From Nocardia higoensis NBRC 100133 (GTDB taxonomy: Bacteria; Actinomycetota; Actinomycetes; Mycobacteriales; Mycobacteriaceae): a stretch of DNA of 64,000 nt. The notes beneath the pieces were generated by a model. It was not told where the DNA came from. It saw only the letters and a program-made list of their open reading frames with translations, and made no database searches. The stretch spans positions 1 through 64,000 of the forward strand of contig NZ_BAGA01000183.1 of NCBI RefSeq assembly GCF_000308595.1. Direction: 5' to 3'. The position numbers and the translations under genes are program-made. Shown here piece by piece: positions 38,743 to 47,663 of this stretch; position 1 is the first letter of the stretch, and the number at the start of each line of letters is the position of its first letter.

Positions 38743-40215
38743 TCACGGGCCGGTGCGCGCATGTTGTTCCCGGCCGAGTCGGATGAGCTTGTCGCGGATG
38801 TAGCTGCTCGGCGCGTGGGAAAGCTGAGTCCCGATGGCGAAATTGAACTCGTCACGGCCGTACATGGCCTCATCGATTCCGGCTTCGGTGAGGTCGACAG
38901 GCTTGTAGTCGAGCAGTTGCTCGCTGGTGTAGCGGCCAGTGGCGACGAGTCGGTTCCATTCCGGTGTCCCGGGGTAGGGCCGGAACTCGAACACGCTGGC
39001 CCGGAAGGTGCCGGGCAACGCGTCGGCGTTGTCCCAGAGCCGATGGACCAGCTTCTCGGTGTCGTCGATCTCCTCCTCGGTTTCTCCGGGGAAGCCGAGG
39101 ATGAAGTATCCCTTGACGTTGATACCGCGGGTGAGCAACCGCTGCACGACACGAACGGTCATGTCGGGGTCGATGCGTTTGTCGATGTAGGACAGGACCC
39201 GTTTGTTACCCGACTCGATACCGAGGGCGACTTCGCGTAATCCGTTTGCCGCCAGAGTGTCGAGCATCGCGTCGGAGGCGTGGTCGAGGACGTTGATTCG
39301 TCCGGTGGCGTCCCAGCGTGCCCACTCCCCGACACGTGCAGCGGTGAAAGCACTCATCATCGTGTCGATGACACGCTTCCACCCCAGGAACAGATCGTCT
39401 ACGAACCGGAAAGCGGTGACCTCGAGTTCGCCTCGCAGCTGGGTCATTTCGTCGACGATGGATTGCGGGCTGCGGACTCGGATGGTGATGTCGGAGTTGG
39501 CGCTGACCGCGGCGCCGCAGAACGAGCAGTTGTAGGGGCAGCCGCGGGCGCCGACCATGTTGGCTTCCCAGCGCCCGGCATCCAGGTGCGGGTCCTGGCA
39601 GAGATAGGTTCGATCGACGAACGGCAGAGCGTCGAGGTCGGGGGCGAGGTGGTGAGCAGTTCCCGGTGCCCCACCGGTGACAGGATATTTCAGGATCGGG
39701 TCGATCCACATCACCCCGGGTAAGCGTGTGCGGTTGCGGTGGTCGTCGAGCAACCGCGCCACTCGGGTTTCGGCTTCTCCGAGGATCAGAGCGGTACAGG
39801 CACTCATGCGCGGGTCGGTGAGAATCGGACCCGGCATAGCCTTGGCCTGATGACCTCCGAGCATGATCATGATTTCCGGATCCAGGCCGGCGGCGATCGT
39901 CGCGGAGATCTCGTAAGTCGGTGCGAGCAAGTTCAATCCGACCCAGCGTGGGCGAGTGGAATTTATCAGCGTGATCGTGTCCTCGATGCCGAGGCCGTGG
40001 GCTTCGGCATCGAGGACAGCGATGTTGTAGCCGTGGTGGGAAGCGTAGGTCGCGATATAGGCCATGCCCAGTACCGGCAAGGTGAAGTCGTTGACTCGCG
40101 GTCGCAGGGCGTAGTCGCGCAGTGGCGCATTGACCAGCAGCAGGTCCAGGGGATGACGTGCATCCCCTCCGGAAAGCAGGTCAGGGTGTGACTGCGGGTA
40201 GGGCTGGTTGTGCAT
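38743..40215 (-). CDS. B12-binding-type radical SAM protein
   Basis: A 490-residue radical SAM enzyme. The N-terminal domain (about 22-160) has a cobalamin-binding-like Rossmann layout (LPVLGMAYIATYASHHGYNIAVLDAE) but no DxHxxG motif. The iron-sulfur cluster cysteines are Cys226, Cys230 and Cys233 (CPYNCSFC). The barrel continues through VTAFRFVDDLFLG, VALGIESGNKRVL and GYFILGFPGETEEEIDD. Such enzymes methylate or rearrange unreactive carbons. It is the last of three overlapping genes: its start lies 35 bases inside the glycosylase-like gene, with GGGGGA upstream. A nucleobase- or nucleotide-derived substrate is an inference from its neighbours. Confidence 0.9.
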   Translation of the reverse strand: MHNQPYPQSHPDLLSGGDARHPLDLLLVNAPLRDYALRPRVNDFTLPVLGMAYIATYASHHGYNIAVLDAEAHGLGIEDTITLINSTRPRWVGLNLLAPTYEISATIAAGLDPEIMIMLGGHQAKAMPGPILTDPRMSACTALILGEAETRVARLLDDHRNRTRLPGVMWIDPILKYPVTGGAPGTAHHLAPDLDALPFVDRTYLCQDPHLDAGRWEANMVGARGCPYNCSFCGAAVSANSDITIRVRSPQSIVDEMTQLRGELEVTAFRFVDDLFLGWKRVIDTMMSAFTAARVGEWARWDATGRINVLDHASDAMLDTLAANGLREVALGIESGNKRVLSYIDKRIDPDMTVRVVQRLLTRGINVKGYFILGFPGETEEEIDDTEKLVHRLWDNADALPGTFRASVFEFRPYPGTPEWNRLVATGRYTSEQLLDYKPVDLTEAGIDEAMYGRDEFNFAIGTQLSHAPSSYIRDKLIRLGREQHARTGP

Positions 40216-40987
40216 CGGTGTTCCCCCAGGCGAGTGTCAGAAGTGTCCACGCAGACAGCTGTTCTCCAGCCAGCTCCTCCCATGCCGCTTTGAACCCCAC
40301 TGCGGTGGCGGGCCATGGCCGATCGGGACCGAGCCTGTGGGCAGCGGGCCGGAGCGCGATGTCGGAGTAGTCGTAGAAGGAGAAATCGCCGGTGAAGTCC
40401 GCGACCGCGGTCCTGGCTGTCCACGGACCCACACGGGGGATGCACTGGAGTGCTGCCACCAGCTCCGACGGCTGCAGTTTCGACCACCGATGTCCCTGCG
40501 CCAGGTAGGCGACCGCAGCCGCTCGCAAGGCCGATCTGGGAAAGGCCGCCCCCACATCCCGGAACTGCTCATCGGTCAGGGCAAGGATCCGATCGGGGCT
40601 CGGAAACAGCGCGGCAGTCAATCCGTTGTGCGTCAAGGATTCTCCGAACGCGGCACAGAATCGGCGATACCGGACGCGAGCATGGGCGGCCTGGATGACC
40701 TGACGCATGATCGCTGCCGACAACGCATCCCACAACGAAGGGTTGGCCACCCGCGTGACCGTCCCGACCCCATGTAAGGGCGCAACCAGGTCAACGGGCC
40801 CCGTCGTCAACTCCGCCGCGGCGATCGTGTCGACCTGGATCGTCCCATGCGCCACGCCGAGATCCAGCACGGTCTCCCCGGCTTCGGTTGTGGTGGCGGT
40901 GATCAGAACCGCCTCGTCATCGACGGCGACGACACGGTAGGCGATGTCGTCACTACGTTGCCATGCGGGGTGGTCGGTCATCAGCAT
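40181..40987 (-). CDS. HhH-GPD DNA-glycosylase-like protein
   Basis: A 268-residue protein resembling AlkA/3-methyladenine glycosylase II. Seen: the N-terminal mixed alpha-beta part, LWDALSAAIMRQVIQAAHA, the helix-hairpin-helix LQCIPRVGPWTARTAVA (residues about 200-216) and, downstream, FYDYSDIALR with aspartates in the position of the catalytic acid. AlkA excises alkylated bases; here the gene is locked between a kinase and a radical SAM gene, with a 7-base overlap upstream (ATGCTGA) and 35 bases downstream. It may therefore act on a free nucleotide or a special base, not on general repair; that is inference. Confidence 0.82.
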   Translation of the reverse strand: MLMTDHPAWQRSDDIAYRVVAVDDEAVLITATTTEAGETVLDLGVAHGTIQVDTIAAAELTTGPVDLVAPLHGVGTVTRVANPSLWDALSAAIMRQVIQAAHARVRYRRFCAAFGESLTHNGLTAALFPSPDRILALTDEQFRDVGAAFPRSALRAAAVAYLAQGHRWSKLQPSELVAALQCIPRVGPWTARTAVADFTGDFSFYDYSDIALRPAAHRLGPDRPWPATAVGFKAAWEELAGEQLSAWTLLTLAWGNTDAQPALPAVTP

Positions 40988-41604
40988 GCAGGTCTCCCAT
41001 CGGTCAGCGGTGGCAGAACCAGGTCGGCAATAGCGCGCGCCGTCTCCCCGGCTCGTCGGCCGGTGCAATCGATGACATGAACCGGCCAGCCTCGTCGGCG
41101 GAGATTCTCGGCGACTTCGTCGAACATTTCCAGCTCTCGAACAACACTGCTGTCGGGCTCGCGCTCGAATCGGTTGTGCGGACCTCGCACCGACAACCGA
41201 GTCGAGATCAGGACCGGATCCGCTCGTAGGATCACCGCGACATCCGGTACGCGCACATCTGTGTTGAGCTGCCACACCGTCTCCGGTCGGACGCCATCGA
41301 TCACCTGCAGCACGAGACTCGACGGCAGATAGCGATCGCAGATGACATTCGTGCCCGCTTCGAGTGCAGGCTGTATCTCGGAGACTTGCTGGTGATGGCG
41401 ATCAGCTGCCACCAGACATGCCAGCGACATCCCCCTGTAGGTGTCGACACCTTCTCGGATATGGGTGCCGAGAGCGGTGCGGCTCGGTTGCGTCGTCAGG
41501 TACACCGGTGTGCCAGCCGATGCGAGACAGTCGGCAACACGAGCCGCAGTCGTGGACTTGCCGACCCCGCCGGCCCCGTCGATCGTGATCAATGCTCCAG
41601 CCAT
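40981..41604 (-). CDS. Thymidylate kinase-like P-loop nucleotide kinase
   Basis: A 207-residue kinase of the dTMP kinase family. Walker A is ITIDGAGGVGKSTT at residues about 6-19, the DR(Y) motif is CDRYLPSS near residue 92, and a lid-like RGPHNRFERE segment lies near residue 145. The housekeeping tmk would normally stand elsewhere, so this looks like a specialised paralogue. First gene of the three-gene unit; ATG 41604 follows AAGGGGG. A longer in-frame extension to 41787 has no family sequence and is rejected. Confidence 0.88.
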   Translation of the reverse strand: MAGALITIDGAGGVGKSTTAARVADCLASAGTPVYLTTQPSRTALGTHIREGVDTYRGMSLACLVAADRHHQQVSEIQPALEAGTNVICDRYLPSSLVLQVIDGVRPETVWQLNTDVRVPDVAVILRADPVLISTRLSVRGPHNRFEREPDSSVVRELEMFDEVAENLRRRGWPVHVIDCTGRRAGETARAIADLVLPPLTDGRPAC

Positions 41605-41890
41605 GGCTGAGCACCCCCTTCGCCCCGCAGGCGACGCCACGCACGGACACGCGGATACCTTTGTCGGCGACGATCGAGTTCGATCGCCCAAGCCGGCGGA
41701 ATATCTCACTCGCCCGCGAGTTGTATCGTGATCACCAGTGTCGGCACCGTCGTGAGCACTGTCAACGGCTGATGCCTTGTGCTGCAACGCTATAGCCGTG
41801 ACTCAGACGATGGAGCACACAGGGCGCGTTCTGTCGATCGACCCCGCGGAGGATTGACACCGGCTCTTCCCGCCCTCTCACACGGCCGAC
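41605..41890. other. Leader/promoter gap of the kinase-glycosylase-radical SAM unit
   Basis: 286 bases between the kinase start and the small open frame at 41891, 390 bases if that frame is not a gene. A minus-strand TTGACA lies at 41760-41765 with GACACT 17 bases further, a poor -10 match. An 8-bp palindrome GTGATCAC is at 41728-41735. No gene is supported. Confidence 0.4.
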
Positions 41891-41998
41891 CTATCTCTTC
41901 GGGGTGTCCTTCGTCCAGATGTGGGCTGCAGCGGTGATGCAGGCGCCGAAATCGTCCTGATGTTCCGACCGGAGACTGTCCGGAACCACGCGTTTCAC
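41891..41998 (-). CDS. Possible 35-residue ORF or gene remnant after the TetR gene
   Basis: GTG 41998 overlaps the TGA of the TetR gene in a GTGA arrangement. The 35-residue product (KRVVPDSLRSEHQDDFGAC ... HIWTKDTPKR) has amino-acid composition of a real soluble protein and no arginine-rich noise. It could be a tiny coupled gene or the tail of a deleted one. No ribosome site other than the overlap. Confidence 0.3.
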   Translation of the reverse strand: MKRVVPDSLRSEHQDDFGACITAAAHIWTKDTPKR

Positions 41999-42669
41999 GG
42001 ATTTCGCGGGTGGGCGGTGTCGAGGGCACGCAGCTGGGCGGGGTCGATCGCGCGCAGGGCCGCCAGCGAGGCGGTGACGGCGAGATCGCAAGCGGCGTCG
42101 ATGTCGGAGCCGCCGACGATGACCGCCCGGTAGGCGACGTCGAGGCTGATGCCCAGCAGCATGGTGGCGAGAGTGTCGGCGCCGGTGCCGATGGGGGTCC
42201 CGCGTTCGGCGTAGTTGGCGCGCAGTTCTTCGGCGATGCGGGGTTCGAGGGCGGCCGCCAGGCGTCGCCCGTGCGGGCTGTCGTCATACCGGTTGTCGAG
42301 CAGGACACGGAATCCGCGGGGGTGGCGGCGGGCGTAGTCGAACAACGACTCGATGGAGTATCTGGCCCGCTGCCCGTAGTGCATCGTCTCGCCGTGATCG
42401 TAGATATCGAACATCCACGTGGTGAGCTTGTCGAGTTCGCGCTCGATCACGGCGTCGACGAGGGCGTCGCGGGAGCCGAAGTGGGCGTAGAGCGTCACCC
42501 GTGAGGTGTCGGCTCGCCTGGCGATAGTGTCCATGGTGGCACGATCGACCCCGATCTCCGCCATCACCGCGCACGCCGCGTCGAGCAACTCGGTATCGGT
42601 GGGGCGGTTGCGCGTACTGCGACGCGTGGACTCGCTCTTGCGTCGATCCCGGTGCGCGGTCTCGGTCAC
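41995..42669 (-). CDS. TetR-family regulator at the end of the liv-type operon
   Basis: A 224-residue TetR protein with a basic N-terminal tail, HTH at about 40-75 (IGVDRATMDTIARRADTSRVTLYAHFGSRDALV) and a C-terminal helical domain. It starts 75 bases after the last transporter ATPase gene and points the same way, so it may be cotranscribed and regulate uptake, or respond to the same compound. The ligand is unknown. Confidence 0.88.
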   Translation of the reverse strand: MTETAHRDRRKSESTRRSTRNRPTDTELLDAACAVMAEIGVDRATMDTIARRADTSRVTLYAHFGSRDALVDAVIERELDKLTTWMFDIYDHGETMHYGQRARYSIESLFDYARRHPRGFRVLLDNRYDDSPHGRRLAAALEPRIAEELRANYAERGTPIGTGADTLATMLLGISLDVAYRAVIVGGSDIDAACDLAVTASLAALRAIDPAQLRALDTAHPRNP

Positions 42670-42744
42670 GGTCCTCCCCTCGCTTGCCTCGACGTCCTCG
42701 GTGCGGTGCCACCGCGGGGGCCTCGAAGGTCGCAGTCCCGAGCG

Positions 42745-43515
42745 TCAGTCCTCGGGCGGGCCTCCCGCGCTGTCCTCGAGGTTACCGAAATACGCGGCCT
42801 CGACTCTGTCCCGGCGTGCGCGCAGCTCGGCGGCCGAACCGGTCAGCGCGGCCCGGCCGTGGTGGAGCACCACCGCCGAATCGGCGATCGACAGCGCCAG
42901 TTCGATGTGCTGCTCGACCAGCACCACGGCCATGTGCTGGTCGTCGGCGATCTCACGCAACCGAGGCAGCAGTTCCTCCACCGCGATGGGCGACAAGCCG
43001 AGGCTGAGTTCATCGATGAGCAGGATTCTCGGCGCGCACAGCAGGGCTTTCGCCAAAGCGAGCATCTGCTGTTCGCCGCCGGAGAGCGTGCCGCAGCGGC
43101 GCGCGCGCAAGGTGCGCAGCTTCGGGAAGTAGTCGAGTACATCGTCGAGGGCAGGACTGTTCTTGCGGCGGGCCAGGCGCAGGTTGTCCTCGACCGAGAG
43201 GCTGTGGAACACCCCGCGACTGTCGGGCACGAGGATCACGCCGCGACGGGCGTTGCGTTCCACGCGCCGGTCCAGAGGTTCGCCGAAAGCGGTGACGGTG
43301 CCGGAGATGATGGGCAGCGCACCGACCGACGCCAGCAGGGTGGTGGTCTTGCCCGCGCCGTTCGGGCCGAGCAGGGCGAGGATTTCGCCCTCGCGGGCCT
43401 GCGCGTGCAGGTCGCGCACCGCGGGCACGCCGCCGTAGCCGACGGTGAGCCCTTCGATATTGAGTGCGGCTGTGGTCTGCGAGGAGGCCGGCCGGGTTTC
43501 GGCGGTGGTGGTCAC
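42745..43515 (-). CDS. livF: Branched-chain amino-acid/amide-type ABC transporter ATPase, LivF
   Basis: A 256-residue ATPase of the hydrophobic amino acid uptake family: Walker A GPNGAGKTTT, the LivF-type VPDSRGVFHSLSVEDNL segment, signature LSGGEQQMLALAKAL, Walker B ILLIDELSLGLSP. ELS replaces the usual EPS/EPT, a mild deviation that keeps the catalytic Glu. It overlaps livG by 4 bases (ATGA). Confidence 0.93.
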   Translation of the reverse strand: MTTTAETRPASSQTTAALNIEGLTVGYGGVPAVRDLHAQAREGEILALLGPNGAGKTTTLLASVGALPIISGTVTAFGEPLDRRVERNARRGVILVPDSRGVFHSLSVEDNLRLARRKNSPALDDVLDYFPKLRTLRARRCGTLSGGEQQMLALAKALLCAPRILLIDELSLGLSPIAVEELLPRLREIADDQHMAVVLVEQHIELALSIADSAVVLHHGRAALTGSAAELRARRDRVEAAYFGNLEDSAGGPPED

Positions 43516-44315
43516 TCGTTGTCTCCTGCCGGTCGGGCCGCCGTCGCCAGTGGCTGCGCATCGTCACCGTGGGTGACGGTGCCGAGATAGGCGGCGATCA
43601 CGCGAGGGTCTTCCCGGATCACGGCGGGTTCGCCGCTGGCGATGACGACGCCGAAGTCCAGGACATACAGTCGCGCGCAGATGTCGAGCACGAGCTGCAT
43701 GTCGTGATCGATGAGCAGCACCCCGATGCCCGAGGCCGCGACCCGGCGCAGATGCTGTCCGAATTCGACGCTCTCGTGGGTGTCGAGCCCGGCGGCGGGC
43801 TCGTCGAGCAGCACCACCCGGGAGCCGCCGACGAGGGCGCGTGCCACGCCGACCAGCTTCTGCTGGCCGAGGGTGAGTTCACCGGGTCGGCGGTCGCCGG
43901 CACCGGGGACGCCAACCAGATCCAATGCGGCGTCGATGGTTTCGCGCGGCGGCGTGGAACGCCCGAGGATATCGGTCAGCAGGGACCGCACACCGGTGCG
44001 CTGCAGGGCGACGGCGAGGTTCTGCTCGACCGTCAGGTCACCGAACAGTTCTCCGGCCTGCCAGGTCCTGGCCAGTCCGGCGCGGCGTCGGCGATGCGGG
44101 CCGAGCCGGTCGAGGACGGCGCCTTCGAGGGTGACATGCCCGGTCGAATCGGTGAAACCGGTGACCGCGTCGACGAAGGTGGTCTTGCCCGCGCCGTTCG
44201 GACCGATCAGGCCGACGATCTCGCCGGCGCCGACGGTGATGTCGATATCGGAGTTGGCGACGACGCCGCCGTAGTGCACCGACAGCCGTTCGGTCCGCAA
44301 GAGGGTCTCAGACAT
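43512..44315 (-). CDS. livG: ABC transporter ATPase, LivG type
   Basis: A 267-residue ATPase: Walker A GPNGAGKTTF, RTWQAGELFGDLTVEQNL (LivG insertion), signature LTLGQQKLVGVARAL (LTLGQ in place of LSGGQ), Walker B VVLLDEPAAGLD, H-loop IDHDMQLVL. It pairs with LivF as the energising heterodimer. It overlaps the permease gene by 8 bases and livF by 4, so the operon is translationally linked. Confidence 0.93.
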   Translation of the reverse strand: MSETLLRTERLSVHYGGVVANSDIDITVGAGEIVGLIGPNGAGKTTFVDAVTGFTDSTGHVTLEGAVLDRLGPHRRRRAGLARTWQAGELFGDLTVEQNLAVALQRTGVRSLLTDILGRSTPPRETIDAALDLVGVPGAGDRRPGELTLGQQKLVGVARALVGGSRVVLLDEPAAGLDTHESVEFGQHLRRVAASGIGVLLIDHDMQLVLDICARLYVLDFGVVIASGEPAVIREDPRVIAAYLGTVTHGDDAQPLATAARPAGDNE

Positions 44316-46317
44316 GCGCCGCCGCCTTCTCTTTCGCTCCCGGCACCGGTGCGGCGGCGGGCTCGCGGCCTGATCGCCGGGCGAGCGCCGCCTTCAGATG
44401 GTGTTTCGCCTCGGTGATCGCGCCTGCCACGCCGACCGGGTTGAGCACGGCCATCAGCAGCAGCACGCCGGCGGCGATGAGCTCGTAGTACTCGCCGAGT
44501 TCGAGTGTCTGGTTGAGGAATACGTAGCCGACGCCGAGCGGGCCCGCCGTGCCCGCGATGAACGCGCCCGAGACGGAGGTGATGCCACCGACGTAGGTCA
44601 TCGCCAGCACCGTCAGGCCGATCATCACCGTGAACGAACCCGCCGAGAGCTGTCCGCGGCTGTAGCCGATGAGGCAGCCGCCGATGCCGGCGAGGAAGGC
44701 CGAGACGGCGAAGCCGAGCAGTTTCGTCGCCGCGACGTCGATGCCGACCGAGGCCGCGGCCCGCTCGTTGGAACGCACCGCCAGCATCGCCCGTCCGGTG
44801 GCCCCGCCCATGATCCGCATCACCGCGAGCGTGCAGATCGCGACCACCACCAGCACCATCACGGCGAACCGCAGGGTCACCAGGTCGGTGCCCTCGCGGA
44901 CGCCGAGATCCATACCGAAGACAGTGGGGTCGGCGATGAGATTGCCCTGCGCCGGAGTCAGCGACGGATTGTTGAACACGAAGCTCTGAATGGCCAGGGC
45001 GGCCGCCAAGGTCACCACCGCCAATTGCGCGCCGCGGATGCGCAGCGCGGGCACGCCGACCATGATGCCGAGCGCCGTGGCAACCAGCGCCGCGGCGATC
45101 ATGCCGAGCGGGAACGGCACATGCCAGTTGTCCGCCAGCTTCGACAACGCGAATCCGGCGGTGCCCGCGAAAGCCATACTCGCCAGCGAGATCTGACCGA
45201 GATAGCCGGTCAGCAGCACCAGCGACAGCGCGATCAGCGACAGGATGATCGACGTGACGACACCGAACCGCCAGGTGCCCGTGGTCGCGACGATGGCCGC
45301 GATGGCGATCGCGACCACGATCAGCGTCGGCACCACCCGGACCCGGGGGATGGTGACGGCGGGCATCTTCACCGATCCGAGCGAGCCGCGTGCCGGGATG
45401 CGGCCGCCGAGCAGGAACAACGCGATGATGACGATCACGAAGGGCACCGCGTCCCCGAGCCCGGCCTGAGCCCAGTTCGGCCAGAAGTCCTTCGTGTCGG
45501 CCCACAGGATGACCGCCTGGAACGATCCGAGCACCAGGCCGGCAGCGCAGGCCACGCCGAACGAGGCGAGACGTCCGACCAGCGCCGACGCCAGCGCCGG
45601 GATCACGTAGAAGGTGTAGCTCGTCTCGTTGAGGCCGATGGTGTAGGCGGCGAGGACGCCGATCAGCCCGCAGGCGGCGCCGGTCACCACCCACACGATC
45701 GCGGCGAGCCGGTCGGGGGAGTAGCCGGTCAACCGTGCCGCGAGCTCGTCCTCCGAACCGGCGCGGGTGGCGATCCCGGCGGTGGTGAGGGTGAAGTAGG
45801 CGCGCAGGGCGATCGCGACGGCGATCGCGACGCCGGCCAGGATCAGATCCGAGACGTTCACCATCGCACCCGCGATGGTCACGGTGTTCTCCGGCAGAAT
45901 CGGTGCGGCGAAGAGGTTTTCGGTATCGAACCGCAAGCCGACCAGAGCCTGGATGAAGAGCATCAGCCCGACCGAGGCCACCACCTGGGCCAGCACCGGC
46001 GCCTGGCGCAACGGACGGAACACCAGCAGATGCGCGAGCAGCGCCCACACCGCCGCGGAGAGGACGCCGAGCACCGCGGCCGCCACCATCGGTGTCGGCT
46101 CGTCGGTGCTGCCGAGGGGGATGCTGCCGATCGGCAGGACGAAGGTGCCGTCGGTGCGCAGCGTGGCGACGACATAGACCGCCCACAGCGCGAAGGCGCC
46201 CTGCGCGAAATTGATGATCCCCGTGGCGGCGTGCACACCGACCAGTGAGGAGGCCAGGACGGCGTACACCGCGCCGGTCGACAGGCCTAGAAAGACGAAC
46301 ATCAAGAACTGGGCCAT
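44308..46317 (-). CDS. Fused LivH-LivM permease
   Basis: A 669-residue membrane protein joining both permease subunits of a LivHMGF-type importer. Residues about 1-295 correspond to LivH (FLMFVFLGLSTGAVYAVLASS, NLFAAPILPE loop). Residues about 310-640 correspond to LivM (LLTGYLGQISLASMAFAG, the conserved GYSRGQLSAGSFTVMIGL-like region). About 18 hydrophobic helices. A basic cytoplasmic tail follows. Fusions of this kind are known in Actinobacteria and tie the two subunits at 1:1. Confidence 0.92.
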   Translation of the reverse strand: MAQFLMFVFLGLSTGAVYAVLASSLVGVHAATGIINFAQGAFALWAVYVVATLRTDGTFVLPIGSIPLGSTDEPTPMVAAAVLGVLSAAVWALLAHLLVFRPLRQAPVLAQVVASVGLMLFIQALVGLRFDTENLFAAPILPENTVTIAGAMVNVSDLILAGVAIAVAIALRAYFTLTTAGIATRAGSEDELAARLTGYSPDRLAAIVWVVTGAACGLIGVLAAYTIGLNETSYTFYVIPALASALVGRLASFGVACAAGLVLGSFQAVILWADTKDFWPNWAQAGLGDAVPFVIVIIALFLLGGRIPARGSLGSVKMPAVTIPRVRVVPTLIVVAIAIAAIVATTGTWRFGVVTSIILSLIALSLVLLTGYLGQISLASMAFAGTAGFALSKLADNWHVPFPLGMIAAALVATALGIMVGVPALRIRGAQLAVVTLAAALAIQSFVFNNPSLTPAQGNLIADPTVFGMDLGVREGTDLVTLRFAVMVLVVVAICTLAVMRIMGGATGRAMLAVRSNERAAASVGIDVAATKLLGFAVSAFLAGIGGCLIGYSRGQLSAGSFTVMIGLTVLAMTYVGGITSVSGAFIAGTAGPLGVGYVFLNQTLELGEYYELIAAGVLLLMAVLNPVGVAGAITEAKHHLKAALARRSGREPAAAPVPGAKEKAAAHV

Positions 46318-46406
46318 GTGATCCCGATTTTCTCTGAAATGGCCGAGGTCGTGAAGGGCGGGCCGCTCCGCGTCGAACGGCCCGCCCCCACGGTTGCCCG
46401 AGTCGG

Positions 46407-47663
46407 TTACGCGGCGCCCGGAATCAGTTTCAGGACTTCAGGATTCGGCGTGATGAAACCGCCGGTCACCGGTGCCTGCTTCTTGTCCTCGGTGACCTCG
46501 AACAGCAGCATGTCCGTGGTGCAGTTCGGGCTGGTCGCCTTACCGCAGGTCAGCTTCGGGCCGAGGAAACTCTGGTAGTCGGTCAGTCCCTTGAGGGTGG
46601 CCAGAATCGCGGGTCCGGTGAATTCGGCAGGCGGCTGGGCGGTGAGTGCCTGCGCGAAATCGACGAAGGTGGCGAACGTGCCGTAGGCGTAGAAGCCCGC
46701 GGTGCCGCCCGCGTTCTCGATGAACTTCTCGGCGATCTTCAGATTGGATTTCGCGGGCTCGGGGGCGGCGTCGACAGCGGGCGGCAACCACACCGGCGAA
46801 TAGGCCTGCGAGCCGACGGCCTGGGCGCCGAGCACGTCGACGAATTCGGTGCAGGCCGCGAGGAAGATCGTGCCCTCGTACTTCACCGACCGCAACGCCT
46901 GGGCGAGCTTGTTGCAGGTGTTGTCGTTGGGCGCGGTCATCAGGCCGCCCGCGGCGGGATTGCCGTCGGCGATGGTGGAGGCCAGCGCGGTGAAATTGGG
47001 CGACGCGGGCGGGTAGTAGGCGCTCTTGACGTCGATGCCGAGCTGCTGACCCAACGGGGTGAGGAGCAGGTCGAACACCTGATGCGCCTGCGGCAGATCG
47101 GAATTCACCAGCGTCAGCGAATTCTTCCCGGCCTGCTTGAGCGACTGCAGGAAGCCGACCAGGAATGCCGCGGGCGGCGGTCCGAAGAACACCCGGTTCT
47201 CGACAACCGCGCCGGTGGCGGTATTGAACGGGATCTGGCCGATCAGCGGAATTCCCGCCGAGGTCAGGATCGGCATGGCGGCCGAGGATTCGGCGTTGTA
47301 ACCGTCGATGGCCGCGACCACCCCGGCCTGCACGAACTGGTTGGCGCAGGAGATGGTGGATTCCGGTGAGGTGTTGTCGATTCCGCAATCGACGACTTCG
47401 AGGGGGCGACCGTTGATGCCGCCGATCTGATTGTTGATGTACTCGACCGCGGCGTTCCTGCCCGTGGTCACCCCCGCCTGGGTCGCAGGCCCCTGCGACG
47501 GATTGAACAGTCCGACCTTGATCGGTTCGCCACTGGCCACGACTCCCGGCGCGATGGACGATTCGCCGCCCCCGGAACTGCTGTCGTCACTACACGAAAC
47601 CACAGAAAACACGCAAGCCACAGCCAGTGCCGCAGCGGCGATTCGACCGGTTCTTATACCCAT
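46407..47663 (-). CDS. Periplasmic-type substrate-binding lipoprotein, LivK-like
   Basis: A 418-residue type I solute-binding protein. Lipobox VVSC puts the lipidated Cys at residue 24, followed by a serine/glycine linker and KVGLFNPSQGPATQAG. Two-lobed domain features include AAVEYINNQIGGINGRPLEVV, a conserved CGIDNT ... ISCANQF cysteine pair, and ASPNFTALASTI. Type I proteins of this class bind amino acids, urea, amides or aromatic acids; the specificity cannot be read here. First gene of the operon, 89 bases before the fused permease. Confidence 0.92.
   Translation of the reverse strand: MGIRTGRIAAAALAVACVFSVVSCSDDSSSGGGESSIAPGVVASGEPIKVGLFNPSQGPATQAGVTTGRNAAVEYINNQIGGINGRPLEVVDCGIDNTSPESTISCANQFVQAGVVAAIDGYNAESSAAMPILTSAGIPLIGQIPFNTATGAVVENRVFFGPPPAAFLVGFLQSLKQAGKNSLTLVNSDLPQAHQVFDLLLTPLGQQLGIDVKSAYYPPASPNFTALASTIADGNPAAGGLMTAPNDNTCNKLAQALRSVKYEGTIFLAACTEFVDVLGAQAVGSQAYSPVWLPPAVDAAPEPAKSNLKIAEKFIENAGGTAGFYAYGTFATFVDFAQALTAQPPAEFTGPAILATLKGLTDYQSFLGPKLTCGKATSPNCTTDMLLFEVTEDKKQAPVTGGFITPNPEVLKLIPGAA

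Noticed and set aside
44398..46248. 616-codon plus-strand frame over the fused permease
   Set aside because: Extreme Arg/His/Asp/Gln composition, antisense to 18 membrane helices.
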